A stretch of DNA of 64,000 bases, taken from contig JAQCBK010000002.1 in assembly GCA_027621505.1 (NCBI GenBank), positions 25,632-89,631 of the forward strand, given 5' to 3'. Positions 46,543 to 55,747 of the stretch are shown one piece after another (position 1 is the stretch's first letter; every line of letters starts with the position of its first letter). The notes under the pieces are model-generated. The model ran no database searches. It was not told the DNA's origin and saw nothing but the letters and a program-made list of their open reading frames with translations. This stretch comes from Bacteroidota bacterium. Its GTDB lineage: Bacteria; Bacteroidota; Bacteroidia; Flavobacteriales; Flavobacteriaceae. Both the position numbers and the translations under genes were made by a program.

Positions 46543-47970
46543 TTAGATTGTGGATACCCTCAAGGTGTTTACCATTCCTTTTTTGACGATGGGCATTGCG
46601 GTCAGGTTCACCAATAGGTCACCCGTGTTTACAAAGCCCGATCTTTTGGCGATTTCATTGATTTCTTCAACGGTTTTATCCGTGCTTTCAAAACTGTCAT
46701 AATAAAATGCTGTAACCCCCCAGATCAAGTTGAGTTGAGTGAGAATTCTTTTGTTGGAGGTAAATACCAAAATATGGGAGTTGGGTCGCCAAGCTGAAAC
46801 TTGGAAAGCAGTATATCCACTGTTGGTCAAGGTACAAACGGCTTTGGCCTGTACATCATTGGCAATCTGAACGGCGTGGTAACATACCGATTTTGTAATG
46901 AACCGCTTGGTTTTGATGTTGGGTGGTTTTTGGGGGATCGAAATGAGTTCCGAATCTTCTACACTTCGAATGATCGAACTCATGGTTTGTATGACCTGAA
47001 TGGGATATTTTCCAACGGAGGTCTCGCCCGATAACATCACAGCGTCAGCACCATCCATTACCGAATTGGCAACATCGTTTACCTCAGCTCTTGTGGATGT
47101 AAGGCTATCAATCATGCTTTCCATCATTTGGGTAGCGATGATAACAGGGATCCTTGCCTTTTTTGCAAGTTTGACCATTTCTTTCTGAACCAGTGGTACC
47201 TCGGCAGGAGGGATTTCAACTCCTAAGTCTCCTCGGGCAACCATCAAACCATCACAATAGGAAATAATTTTATCAATATTTTCTATTCCTTCTGGTTTTT
47301 CGATTTTTGCAATGATCGGTATTTTGTGATCGGAATTTTTTTCAATCAAATTCCTTAGGTCTATAATATCTTCACTATTTCTAACAAAAGACAGTGCGAT
47401 CCAATCCACATCTTGTTTGATGGCAAACTTTGCATCAAGAATATCTTTTTCAGTAAGAGCAGGAAGAGAAATATTAGTATTGGGTAAGTTCACCCCTTTT
47501 TTAGATTTTAACTTTCCCCCTTGAATGACCTTCGCTTCGACTTTGGCTTTTTTGTCTGTGGAAATTACCTCAAAAATGAGCTTGCCGTCGTCCAGCAAAA
47601 TTCGCTCCCCCGGTTCAACATCTTTGGAAAAATTGTCGTAATTCATGTGCACCTTTTCCTTGTTGCCAACAAAGGGGGGGCCATTGAGAAAAAATATGTG
47701 ATCGCCCGGTTCGACAACGGTCTCCTCCTCAACTTTTCCAACCCTCAGTTTTGGACCTTGCAGGTCGGCAAGTATGGAGGTGTTGGCATTGAGTTTTTTA
47801 TTAAGTTGACGAATCATTTTGATTCTTTTTTCAACCTCCCCATGCTCAGCATGTGAAAAATTGATTCGGAATACATCCACGCCACAAAGTATCATCTCCT
47901 CCATCACCTCAACTTTTTCTGTTGCCGGACCAAGGGTAGCTACAATTTTGGTTTTTTTTCTTTTACTCAT
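46543..47970 (-). CDS. pyk: Pyruvate kinase
   Basis: TKIVATLGPATEKVEVMEEMILCGVDVFRINFSH, IPIIAKIEKPEGIENIDKII, MVARGDLGVEIP, PVIIATQMMESMI. Confidence 0.97.
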   Translation of the reverse strand: MSKRKKTKIVATLGPATEKVEVMEEMILCGVDVFRINFSHAEHGEVEKRIKMIRQLNKKLNANTSILADLQGPKLRVGKVEEETVVEPGDHIFFLNGPPFVGNKEKVHMNYDNFSKDVEPGERILLDDGKLIFEVISTDKKAKVEAKVIQGGKLKSKKGVNLPNTNISLPALTEKDILDAKFAIKQDVDWIALSFVRNSEDIIDLRNLIEKNSDHKIPIIAKIEKPEGIENIDKIISYCDGLMVARGDLGVEIPPAEVPLVQKEMVKLAKKARIPVIIATQMMESMIDSLTSTRAEVNDVANSVMDGADAVMLSGETSVGKYPIQVIQTMSSIIRSVEDSELISIPQKPPNIKTKRFITKSVCYHAVQIANDVQAKAVCTLTNSGYTAFQVSAWRPNSHILVFTSNKRILTQLNLIWGVTAFYYDSFESTDKTVEEINEIAKRSGFVNTGDLLVNLTAMPIVKKGMVNTLRVSTI

Positions 47971-48440
47971 CCATCTAAATTTAGACCAAAGTCAAGATTT
48001 GATTGACTTGTATCCGCAAGAAAACGGTAGTTAATTTGTTGAATAGATCCCATTTTTTCCAATAAAATCTGAGTTTCAACCCCCGAATCAATTCTCACGA
48101 TATAGTCTGTATCTTTTAAATCCTTAACCAAAGATAATTCTTTTGTTTCAGGTATCTCGAATAAGCTGCTTTCCATTTTGTTATCATTTTGTAAGACCAA
48201 ACAGCGATTGGAAAACAGCCACACTTCTATACCATTGGCCTTGTCGATCCACTCATAACGGTCAAATGGATGATTTCCAATTTTCACCGCTTCACTTTCA
48301 TTTGATCGAATAAAGCCACAACCGCAATGAAGATTGAGTAGGTAGGCCATCAGGTAACTTTCACAACTGCTGTGGATTGCAATCAGCGAATAGTCCTCTG
48401 CGGGAATTTCGTCAAGCAGGTAATGCTTAATTTTAGTCAC
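47967..48440 (-). CDS. IPExxxVDY family protein
   Basis: DEIPAEDYSLIAIHSSCESYLMAYLLNLHCGCGFIRS; between rnc and pyk, the usual Bacteroidetes context. Confidence 0.75.
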   Translation of the reverse strand: MTKIKHYLLDEIPAEDYSLIAIHSSCESYLMAYLLNLHCGCGFIRSNESEAVKIGNHPFDRYEWIDKANGIEVWLFSNRCLVLQNDNKMESSLFEIPETKELSLVKDLKDTDYIVRIDSGVETQILLEKMGSIQQINYRFLADTSQSNLDFGLNLDG

Positions 48441-49171
48441 TACAACTTGTTTTTGATATTCATGATGTGGAAAGCCCTACGGGCCGCCTTTTCCTCCGAT
48501 TTTTTCTTCGAAATGCCTCTGGCCTTTACCAGCTGTTTTTCGTCCAGGTAGATTTGTGTGGTGTAGTTAAAATCGGGGTCAAGTCCTTGGTCTACATCTG
48601 TTTTAAAACGGATATTCTTCTTGGTTTTTTGTCCCCATTCCACCAGTGAACCTTTGTAGCTGAGAATGCTATGTTGAATTTGATCCACATCGACAAACGC
48701 CTTTAAAATCTTGTTCAATATAAAATAACTACAAATTTTATATCCTCTGTCGATAAGAACGGCTCCAATCAATGCTTCCAATAGATTACCGTGGATGTTT
48801 TTCCCAAAATTTACTTTGTTTTCAAGTTCTAGGAATTCTAAAAGCCCCATTTTCTCTCCAATTTGATTGAGGTTTTCACGGCTTACAATTTTGGCTCGGT
48901 ACTTGGTCAATGTCCCTTCTCTTGCATAGGGAAATTTTTCATATAAATAAGAAGAAACGACTATGCTGAGCATGGCGTCCCCCAGAAACTCAAGTCTTTC
49001 GAAATTAATCAAATGGCCCTCGCCATCTTTTAAATTCAGTGATCGATGGGTAAATGCAGTTTGGTAAATGTTTTTATTGAAAACTCTAAGCGAGGTAATT
49101 TTCTTTAATTTTTTAAAAAACACCTTATCTTTTTTTGCCCTAGGCTTCAGGAAGTGGCTTAAAAAGTTCAC
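48440..49171 (-). CDS. rnc: Ribonuclease III
   Basis: NFERLEFLGDAMLSIVVSSYLYEKFP; C-terminal dsRBD (GISKKKSEEKAARRAFHIM). Confidence 0.95.
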   Translation of the reverse strand: MNFLSHFLKPRAKKDKVFFKKLKKITSLRVFNKNIYQTAFTHRSLNLKDGEGHLINFERLEFLGDAMLSIVVSSYLYEKFPYAREGTLTKYRAKIVSRENLNQIGEKMGLLEFLELENKVNFGKNIHGNLLEALIGAVLIDRGYKICSYFILNKILKAFVDVDQIQHSILSYKGSLVEWGQKTKKNIRFKTDVDQGLDPDFNYTTQIYLDEKQLVKARGISKKKSEEKAARRAFHIMNIKNKL

Positions 49172-49179
49172 ATTTTGGC

Positions 49180-50430
49180 TTAAGTAATTTTTTTGAAAAT
49201 AACGCAGGCGTTATGGCCTCCAAAACCAAAGGTATTGGACAAGGCTACATCAACGGCTCTTTCTTGGGCTTGGCCAAAAGTAAAGTTAATTTTAGGATCC
49301 AGTTTTTCATCGGCAGTGTGGTGGTTAATGGTTGGAGGGACTTTGCCGTGATGAATTGCCATGATGGAGGCGATGGCCTCAATCGCTCCAGCGGCACCCA
49401 ACAAATGTCCTGTCATGGATTTGGTTGAATTGATATTGATGTGGTAGGCGTGTTCACCAAAAACGCTTTTCACAGCATTGGTTTCGGCGATATCTCCTAA
49501 GGGGGTTGAGGTTCCATGCATGTTGATGGCATCAACATCTTCTGGTTTTAGTCCAGCATCATTTAGACAATTGACCATTACTTTCTTCGCTCCCAAACCT
49601 TCGGGGTGGGGGGCGGTCATATGATGGGCATCAGCGGAGAGTCCCCCTCCTGCCAGTTCTGCATAGATTTTGGCGCCTCTGGCCTTTGCGTGGTCATATT
49701 CTTCGAGAATCAAGGCACCTGCTCCTTCTCCCAAGACAAATCCATCCCTGTCTTTGTCGAAAGGTCGAGAAGCGGTTTTGGGATCATCGTTTCTGGTGGA
49801 TAATGCATGCATAGCATTAAATCCTCCTATTCCAGCGATGGTAACCGCAGCTTCAGAACCGCCGGATACAATGATATCGGCATAGCCCATTCTGATATAA
49901 TTCAACGAATCAATCATGGCGTTTGAAGAAGAGGCACATGCTGAAACGGTAGCAAAATTTGGCCCCCTCAAGCCGTATTTCATGGAAATGATGCCCGGTG
50001 CGATGTCGGAGATCATTTTGGGAATAAAAAAGGGATTGAAACGAGGGGATCCGTCTCCACTTGCAAAATTGAGTACTTCGTTCTGAAAGGTTTCCAGCCC
50101 TCCTATGCCTGCTCCCCAAATGACACCAATTCGGTCGAGATCCTCTTTTTCAAAATCCAACCCTGAATCTTTTACAGCTTCTTCTGAAGTAACCAGAGCA
50201 TACTGGGTGAAACGATCACATTTTCTAACTTCTTTACGATCCATGAAGTCCAAGGGGTCAAAATCTTTGACTTCACAAGCAAACTGGGTTTTGAACTTGG
50301 AGGCATCAAAATGGGTGATTGGGGCGGCACCACTGGTGCCAGACAATAAACCCTCCCAATAAGTAGGGAGGGTGTTTCCTATAGGAGTTAAGGCCCCCAA
50401 TCCGGTAATTACTACGCGTCTTGGTTTCAT
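49180..50430 (-). CDS. fabF: Beta-ketoacyl-[acyl-carrier-protein] synthase II
   Basis: RRVVITGLGALTPIGN, TVSACASSSNAMIDSLNYI, INMHGTSTPLGDIAETNAVK, SNTFGFGGHNACVIFKK. Confidence 0.97.
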   Translation of the reverse strand: MKPRRVVITGLGALTPIGNTLPTYWEGLLSGTSGAAPITHFDASKFKTQFACEVKDFDPLDFMDRKEVRKCDRFTQYALVTSEEAVKDSGLDFEKEDLDRIGVIWGAGIGGLETFQNEVLNFASGDGSPRFNPFFIPKMISDIAPGIISMKYGLRGPNFATVSACASSSNAMIDSLNYIRMGYADIIVSGGSEAAVTIAGIGGFNAMHALSTRNDDPKTASRPFDKDRDGFVLGEGAGALILEEYDHAKARGAKIYAELAGGGLSADAHHMTAPHPEGLGAKKVMVNCLNDAGLKPEDVDAINMHGTSTPLGDIAETNAVKSVFGEHAYHININSTKSMTGHLLGAAGAIEAIASIMAIHHGKVPPTINHHTADEKLDPKINFTFGQAQERAVDVALSNTFGFGGHNACVIFKKIT

Positions 50431-50442
50431 TTAAGCCTGATT

Positions 50443-50676
50443 TTACTTCGCTTGCTCAATAAATTGAATGGCTTGACCTACTGTTGAAATGTTTTCAGCT
50501 TGGTCATCTGGAATCTGAATGTCAAATTCTTTCTCGAACTCCATGATAAGTTCCACGGTGTCCAAAGAATCGGCACCTAAATCGTTAGTGAAATTGGCAT
50601 CGGTAACAACTTCGTTCTCGTCTACACCTAATTTGTCAACGATAATTGCTTTTACTCTTGATGAAATATCAGACAT
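50443..50676 (-). CDS. acpP: Acyl carrier protein
   Basis: [31 protein letters not shown]. Confidence 0.97.
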   Translation of the reverse strand: MSDISSRVKAIIVDKLGVDENEVVTDANFTNDLGADSLDTVELIMEFEKEFDIQIPDDQAENISTVGQAIQFIEQAK

Positions 50677-50817
50677 AATCAATTTTGTTTATAAATTACT
50701 GTGGACAAAAATATAAAACTTTAAGTCAAAACACTATCGCACTTATAAAATATAACTTTTCTTTGTGAAGGGGTTGATTATAAATCAATCCAAATAACCC
50801 GTTATTCTTTATATCTA

Positions 50818-51405
50818 GTGAAATTTATGGGGAAAAATTCGGTAAAAAAAATTGTGCTGTTTGCTTCTGGTTCAGGAACCAATGTGGAAAATATCATTCG
50901 CTTTTTCATGTCTGACCCATTGATTAAGGCCTCTATGGTTTTTACCAACAACCCCAATGCAGGGGTCATTCAAAGGGTACAATCCTTGAATGTTCCTGCC
51001 ATTGTATTCAATAAGACCGAATTGACCAACGGACAATTACTGGCTCAACTCAAATCATCGATGCCTGATTTAATTGTTTTGGCTGGGTTTTTATTAAAAA
51101 TTCCCCCCGAATTTGTCCATACGTTCAGTGGGAAGATCATCAATATCCATCCTTCCCTGTTACCCAAACATGGAGGAAAAGGAATGTATGGAGCACATGT
51201 TCATCAGTCTGTCAAAACTGCAGGAGACAAAGAGACTGGAATCACCATTCACTTTGTCAACGAACACTATGACGAAGGATCAATAATTTTTCAATCCAAA
51301 GTTCCCGTTGACGAGCGAGATAGTCCAGAGGAAATTGCCAAAAAAGTCCATGAATTGGAATACCAATATTATCCGAAAGTCATACAAAATCTTTTGAATT
51401 CATAA
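50818..51405 (+). CDS. purN: Phosphoribosylglycinamide formyltransferase
   Basis: IVLFASGSGTNVENIIRFF, IINIHPSLLPKHGGKGMYGAHVHQSV, ETGITIHFVNEHYDEGSIIFQ. Confidence 0.95.
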   Translation: MKFMGKNSVKKIVLFASGSGTNVENIIRFFMSDPLIKASMVFTNNPNAGVIQRVQSLNVPAIVFNKTELTNGQLLAQLKSSMPDLIVLAGFLLKIPPEFVHTFSGKIINIHPSLLPKHGGKGMYGAHVHQSVKTAGDKETGITIHFVNEHYDEGSIIFQSKVPVDERDSPEEIAKKVHELEYQYYPKVIQNLLNS

Positions 51406-51894
51406 ATGTCGGAAAGGATCAATATATATACTGATGGTTCCTCTTTGGGAAATCCGGGGCCAGGAGGCTATGGAATTATTATGGAATGGGAGGGAATGGA
51501 TCACATGAAAGAATTTTCTGAGGGATTTCGTTTGACGACAAACAACAGAATGGAATTATTGGCAGTTATTGTTGGGTTGGAGACCTTAAAAAGGCACCCG
51601 ATGGAGGTTACGATTTATTGTGACTCGAAATATGTAGTCGATGCCGTTGAAAAAAAATGGGTATTCCAGTGGGAGAAAAAGGGCTTTAAAGACAAAAAGA
51701 ATCCAGATTTATGGCAACGCTATCTTAAGGTCCATCGAAAACACAAGGTTAATTTCATATGGATCAAGGGGCACAACAATCACCTCCAAAACGAGAGGTG
51801 TGACCATTTGGCTGTTGGCGCCGCCAAACAACAAGATTTAAAAATCGATCGAGTTTTTGAACAAGATCACCATAAAAAAACCCTTCTTGATTGA
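51406..51894 (+). CDS. rnhA: Ribonuclease H
   Basis: INIYTDGSSLGNPGPGGYGIIMEWEG, TTNNRMELLAVIVGLETL, IWIKGHNNHLQNERCDHLA. Confidence 0.95.
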   Translation: MSERINIYTDGSSLGNPGPGGYGIIMEWEGMDHMKEFSEGFRLTTNNRMELLAVIVGLETLKRHPMEVTIYCDSKYVVDAVEKKWVFQWEKKGFKDKKNPDLWQRYLKVHRKHKVNFIWIKGHNNHLQNERCDHLAVGAAKQQDLKIDRVFEQDHHKKTLLD

Positions 51895-51930
51895 TAAAAA
51901 ATACGATCATAAATCTTTTATCAAATTGCA

Positions 51931-51959
51931 TTTGAGCCATTTGAAGTTTATTATTTTTG
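51931..51959 (+). promoter_or_regulatory. Putative Bacteroidetes promoter (TTTG-N17-TATTTTTG)
   Basis: TTTG at 51931-51934, TATTTTTG at 51952-51959, ATG at 51964. Confidence 0.5.
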
Positions 51960-51963
51960 TCTT

Positions 51964-52893
51964 ATGAACCATAAACTGCTTGTTGTGGGGACCATGGCTT
52001 ACGACGCCATTGAAACCCCCTTTGGAAAAGTGGATAAAATTTTGGGTGGAGCCGCCACTTACATTGGCCTTTCTGCTTCACGGTTCTCCCTAGATTGTGC
52101 AATCGTATCGGTAGTAGGAGAAGATTTCGAAGAGGAACATCTGTCCCTATTGAGAGACAGGGGAGTGGATTTGTCGGGCGTTGAAATCGTAAAAGGAGGC
52201 GCCACCTTCTTCTGGAGCGGAAAGTACCACAATGATCTCAACACCAGAACCACACTGGATACCCAATTGAATGTGCTGGAAAACTTTAACCCCAAAATAC
52301 CAGACCACCTCAAAACGCCAGACATTGTCATGTTGGGAAATTTGTCTCCCGATGTTCAGCTAAAAGCCCTAGATCAGTTGGAGTCTAAGCCAAAGTTAAT
52401 TGTATTGGATACCATGAATTTTTGGATGGAGCACTTTAGGCCTGCACTGGATAAAGTGATCACAAAGGTGGATGTCATATCAATAAATGATGAGGAAGCG
52501 CGTCAATTGACCGGTGAGTATTCTTTGGTCAAAGCAGCGGGTGAAATTCAAAAGATGGGGCCAAAATATGTGATCATCAAAAAGGGTGAACACGGGGCAT
52601 TGCTTTTTCATGATAAAGAAATTTTTTGTGCACCTGCCCTCCCTTTGGAGGAAGTTTTTGATCCTACGGGTGCTGGAGACAGTTTTGCAGGAGGATTTAC
52701 AGGATACCTTACTGAAACTGGGAACATTTCCTTTAACAACATGAAATTGGCCATCATTTACGGCTCTGCCATGGCCTCTTTTACCGTGGAAAAGTTCGGT
52801 ACGGAAAAACTTGTCAATTATACCCCGTCCATGATGATGGCTCGTTTAAGAGCTTTCAAAGAATTAACTACATTTGAGATCGAGATTGAATAA
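51964..52893 (+). CDS. PfkB family carbohydrate kinase
   Basis: GGAATYIGLSASRF and FDPTGAGDSFAGGFTGYL. Confidence 0.93.
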   Translation: MNHKLLVVGTMAYDAIETPFGKVDKILGGAATYIGLSASRFSLDCAIVSVVGEDFEEEHLSLLRDRGVDLSGVEIVKGGATFFWSGKYHNDLNTRTTLDTQLNVLENFNPKIPDHLKTPDIVMLGNLSPDVQLKALDQLESKPKLIVLDTMNFWMEHFRPALDKVITKVDVISINDEEARQLTGEYSLVKAAGEIQKMGPKYVIIKKGEHGALLFHDKEIFCAPALPLEEVFDPTGAGDSFAGGFTGYLTETGNISFNNMKLAIIYGSAMASFTVEKFGTEKLVNYTPSMMMARLRAFKELTTFEIEIE

Positions 52894-52904
52894 AAAATAT
52901 CACA

Positions 52905-54803
52905 ATGAGTGACGCCATCAAACATGAATGTGGAATTGCAATGATCCACTTGAAAAAGGATCTCCAGTATTTTAAAGAAAAATATGGAACCGCAATGTTT
53001 GCCATTAATAAGATGTATCTGATGATGGAAAAACAGCACAATCGTGGTCAAGATGGTGCAGGTTTGGCTTGTGTTAAATTGAACATGAAACCGGGTCAGC
53101 GATACATTGCAAGGGCCCGCTCCAACGGACAACAGCCCATTCAGGAAATTTTCAAAAAGGTTAACAAAAGTGTGCAACAGGCTTCAGAAAAAGATCCTGA
53201 CTTGTTAAATAATGTAGATCAATTTAAGGAAGAGGTTCCCTATGCAGGAGAGTTGATGCTCGGACATTTGCGCTACGGAACATTTGGTAAGAACAGTATC
53301 GAAAGTGTTCATCCTTTTTTGAGACAAAACAATTGGATGCATCGTAATTTGATTGTAGCGGGAAACTTTAACCTTACCAACGTAAATGAGCTTTTTGACA
53401 CCTTGGTTGAACTGGGACAACATCCAAAAGAAAAAGCCGATACCATTACGGTAATGGAAAAGATAGGTCACTTCCTCGATGATGCTGTAGCAAAAATTTA
53501 TAAAAAATTAAAAAAAGAGGGTTTCAATAAAGCCGATGCCTCCCCCCAAATTGCCGAGCGATTGAGTATGAAAAAGGTTTTGCGTAAAGCCTCAAAAAAA
53601 TGGGATGGAGGGTACACCATAGCTGGATTACTAGGCCATGGTGAGTCTTTTGTGTTCCGTGACCCAGCTGGAATAAGACCTGCCTATTACTATGATGACG
53701 AGGAAATATTGGTGGTGGCTTCGGAACGACCTGCCATTCAAACGGTTTTCAACGTTCCCTTTGATGACATACAAGAATTGCCTCCTGGATATGCTTTGTT
53801 GACAAAAAAATCAGGGGCGGTTAAGCTCAGTGAAATACAACAGCCTGTCGAACGAAAGTCTTGCTCTTTTGAGAGGATTTATTTTTCAAGAGGTGGAGAT
53901 GCTGAAATTTATAAAGAAAGAAAAAAATTGGGGAGCCTGCTTTTTCCTCAAATCCAAAAGGCCATCCAAAACGATTTGGAGAACACGGTTTTTTCTTTTA
54001 TTCCTAATACAGCAGAAACTTCTTTTTACGGATTGTTGGGAGCCGTGCAGGACAATATCGTTCAATCCCTAAAGAACACCATTCTCAGTGAAAAAAAGCA
54101 CAGTAATGAAGAATTGGAAAAGCTGTTCTCCCTTCGGCCTAGAATTGAAAAAATCGCCATTAAGGATGCTAAACTCAGAACGTTTATTACTGAGGATGTT
54201 AGCAGAGACGATTTGGTTGCCCATGTCTATGATGTAACCTATGGTGTGATCAAACCTACAGACCACTTGGTTATTATTGACGATAGTATCGTCCGGGGAA
54301 CAACTTTGCAAAAAAGTATCTTGAGAATGCTGGATCGATTGAACCCAAAAAAAATCATCATTGTTTCCAGTGCTCCTCAGATTCGATATCCTGACTGTTA
54401 TGGCATTGATATGGCCAGAATTGATAATTTTATTGCTTTCAAAGCAGCCATAGCACTCCATGAAGATCAAAAAACCTTGGACGCCACCTTGGAAACTGTA
54501 TACAGGAATTGCAAACAAAATCAGGAACTCCCCATTGAAGAAGTAGAGAATTGTGTTAAAGCCTTGTACGAACCTTTTACTGATGAGCAGGTATCCGCCA
54601 AAATTGCTCAGATTCTGAAAGGGGAGAATATCAATGCAGCCGTTGAGGTCATTTTCCAAACCATAGAAGATTTGCATGAAGCTTGCCCCAAAAATTTGGG
54701 GGATTGGTATTTCTCTGGAAATTATCCTACCCCAGGTGGGAATAGAGTCGTTAATCGAGCATTTATGAATTTTTATGAAGGAAAATCCGTAAGAGCTTAC
54801 TAA
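52905..54803 (+). CDS. Amidophosphoribosyltransferase-like protein (long PurF paralogue type)
   Basis: HECGIAMIHL, QHNRGQDGAGLA, LMLGHLRYGTFG, PRPP motif HLVIIDDSIVRGTTLQKSI; 632 aa with large insertions. Confidence 0.88.
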   Translation: MSDAIKHECGIAMIHLKKDLQYFKEKYGTAMFAINKMYLMMEKQHNRGQDGAGLACVKLNMKPGQRYIARARSNGQQPIQEIFKKVNKSVQQASEKDPDLLNNVDQFKEEVPYAGELMLGHLRYGTFGKNSIESVHPFLRQNNWMHRNLIVAGNFNLTNVNELFDTLVELGQHPKEKADTITVMEKIGHFLDDAVAKIYKKLKKEGFNKADASPQIAERLSMKKVLRKASKKWDGGYTIAGLLGHGESFVFRDPAGIRPAYYYDDEEILVVASERPAIQTVFNVPFDDIQELPPGYALLTKKSGAVKLSEIQQPVERKSCSFERIYFSRGGDAEIYKERKKLGSLLFPQIQKAIQNDLENTVFSFIPNTAETSFYGLLGAVQDNIVQSLKNTILSEKKHSNEELEKLFSLRPRIEKIAIKDAKLRTFITEDVSRDDLVAHVYDVTYGVIKPTDHLVIIDDSIVRGTTLQKSILRMLDRLNPKKIIIVSSAPQIRYPDCYGIDMARIDNFIAFKAAIALHEDQKTLDATLETVYRNCKQNQELPIEEVENCVKALYEPFTDEQVSAKIAQILKGENINAAVEVIFQTIEDLHEACPKNLGDWYFSGNYPTPGGNRVVNRAFMNFYEGKSVRAY

Positions 54804-54985
54804 TGAGACATATAATTTTTTTTAATTAAATCAAAAATTATTTATCTATATAGATGGCTTTCGAGCAAATTACCTTTATCAGAAAAAAGTGTATTTAAAC
54901 GTTTTATTGTTCGATGCCTGACCCATTCATCTACTTTTACATCACCAGAACATAAGTAGGTTAAGTTCATGGTAAGATTTGGGGC

Positions 54986-55018
54986 AAAAAGGGAGGATTT
55001 ATCCTCCCTTTTTATTTT
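54986..55018. terminator. Bidirectional intrinsic terminator
   Basis: AAAAAGGGAGGATTTATCCTCCCTTTTTATTTT: 8-bp GC-rich stem, T-tract on both strands; between convergent purF-like and sodB. Confidence 0.85.
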
Positions 55019-55043
55019 TACTAAGTTCACCCCGTTAAATCTC

Positions 55044-55652
55044 TTACTTGTTTTGCCCATACAATTCACTCACTTTTTCCCAGTTGATTACATTAAAAAA
55101 CGCACTGATGTAATCTGGTCTTCTGTTTTGGTAATTTAAATAGTAGGCATGCTCCCACACATCAAGTCCAAGGATAGGAGTTCCTCCACATCCGATACCT
55201 GGCATCAACGGATTGTCCTGGTTAGCAGAGGAACAAACTTCTACTTCACCTCCTTTGTGAACACAAAGCCATGCCCATCCTGAGCCAAACCGGGTAGCAG
55301 CTGCTTTCGAAAAAGCCGTTTTAAAATCGTCAAATGTTCCATAAGCGGCATCGATGGCCTCGGCCAAGTCTCCTGAAGGAGTTCCTCCTCCATTGGGGCT
55401 CATTACTTCCCAAAACAAGCAGTGATTGTAGTAACCTCCCCCATTGTTTCGTAGGGCTGCATTGTTCATGTCCATCTTTTCCAAAATGCTTTCAATACTG
55501 TCGGATGCCATAGCTGATCCTTCCAAAGCTGCATTGAGGTTGGTCGTGTAACCATTGTGGTGTTTTCCATGGTGGATCTCCATGGTTTTTGCATCGATAT
55601 GCGGTTCTAACGCATCGTTTGCATACGGTAATTGTGGTAATTCAAAAGCCAT
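55044..55652 (-). CDS. sodB: Superoxide dismutase (Fe/Mn)
   Basis: [38 protein letters not shown] and [33 protein letters not shown]. Confidence 0.97.
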   Translation of the reverse strand: MAFELPQLPYANDALEPHIDAKTMEIHHGKHHNGYTTNLNAALEGSAMASDSIESILEKMDMNNAALRNNGGGYYNHCLFWEVMSPNGGGTPSGDLAEAIDAAYGTFDDFKTAFSKAAATRFGSGWAWLCVHKGGEVEVCSSANQDNPLMPGIGCGGTPILGLDVWEHAYYLNYQNRRPDYISAFFNVINWEKVSELYGQNK

Positions 55653-55747
55653 AATGTTTTTTTGTTTTCAACAAAAGTAGAATTTCTTTTATGGTTTCCG
55701 TAAGGGATGACAACGAAAAAAACTAAATTTAATGATTATATAAGGTC

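Noticed and set aside
54069-54677. 202-aa minus-strand ORF antisense to the PurF-like gene
   Set aside because: Codon-bias shadow; no family signature and the sense frame is clearly coding.
54842-55069. 75-aa minus-strand ORF downstream of sodB
   Set aside because: Overlaps the sodB 3' end and runs through the bidirectional terminator; no recognisable homology.
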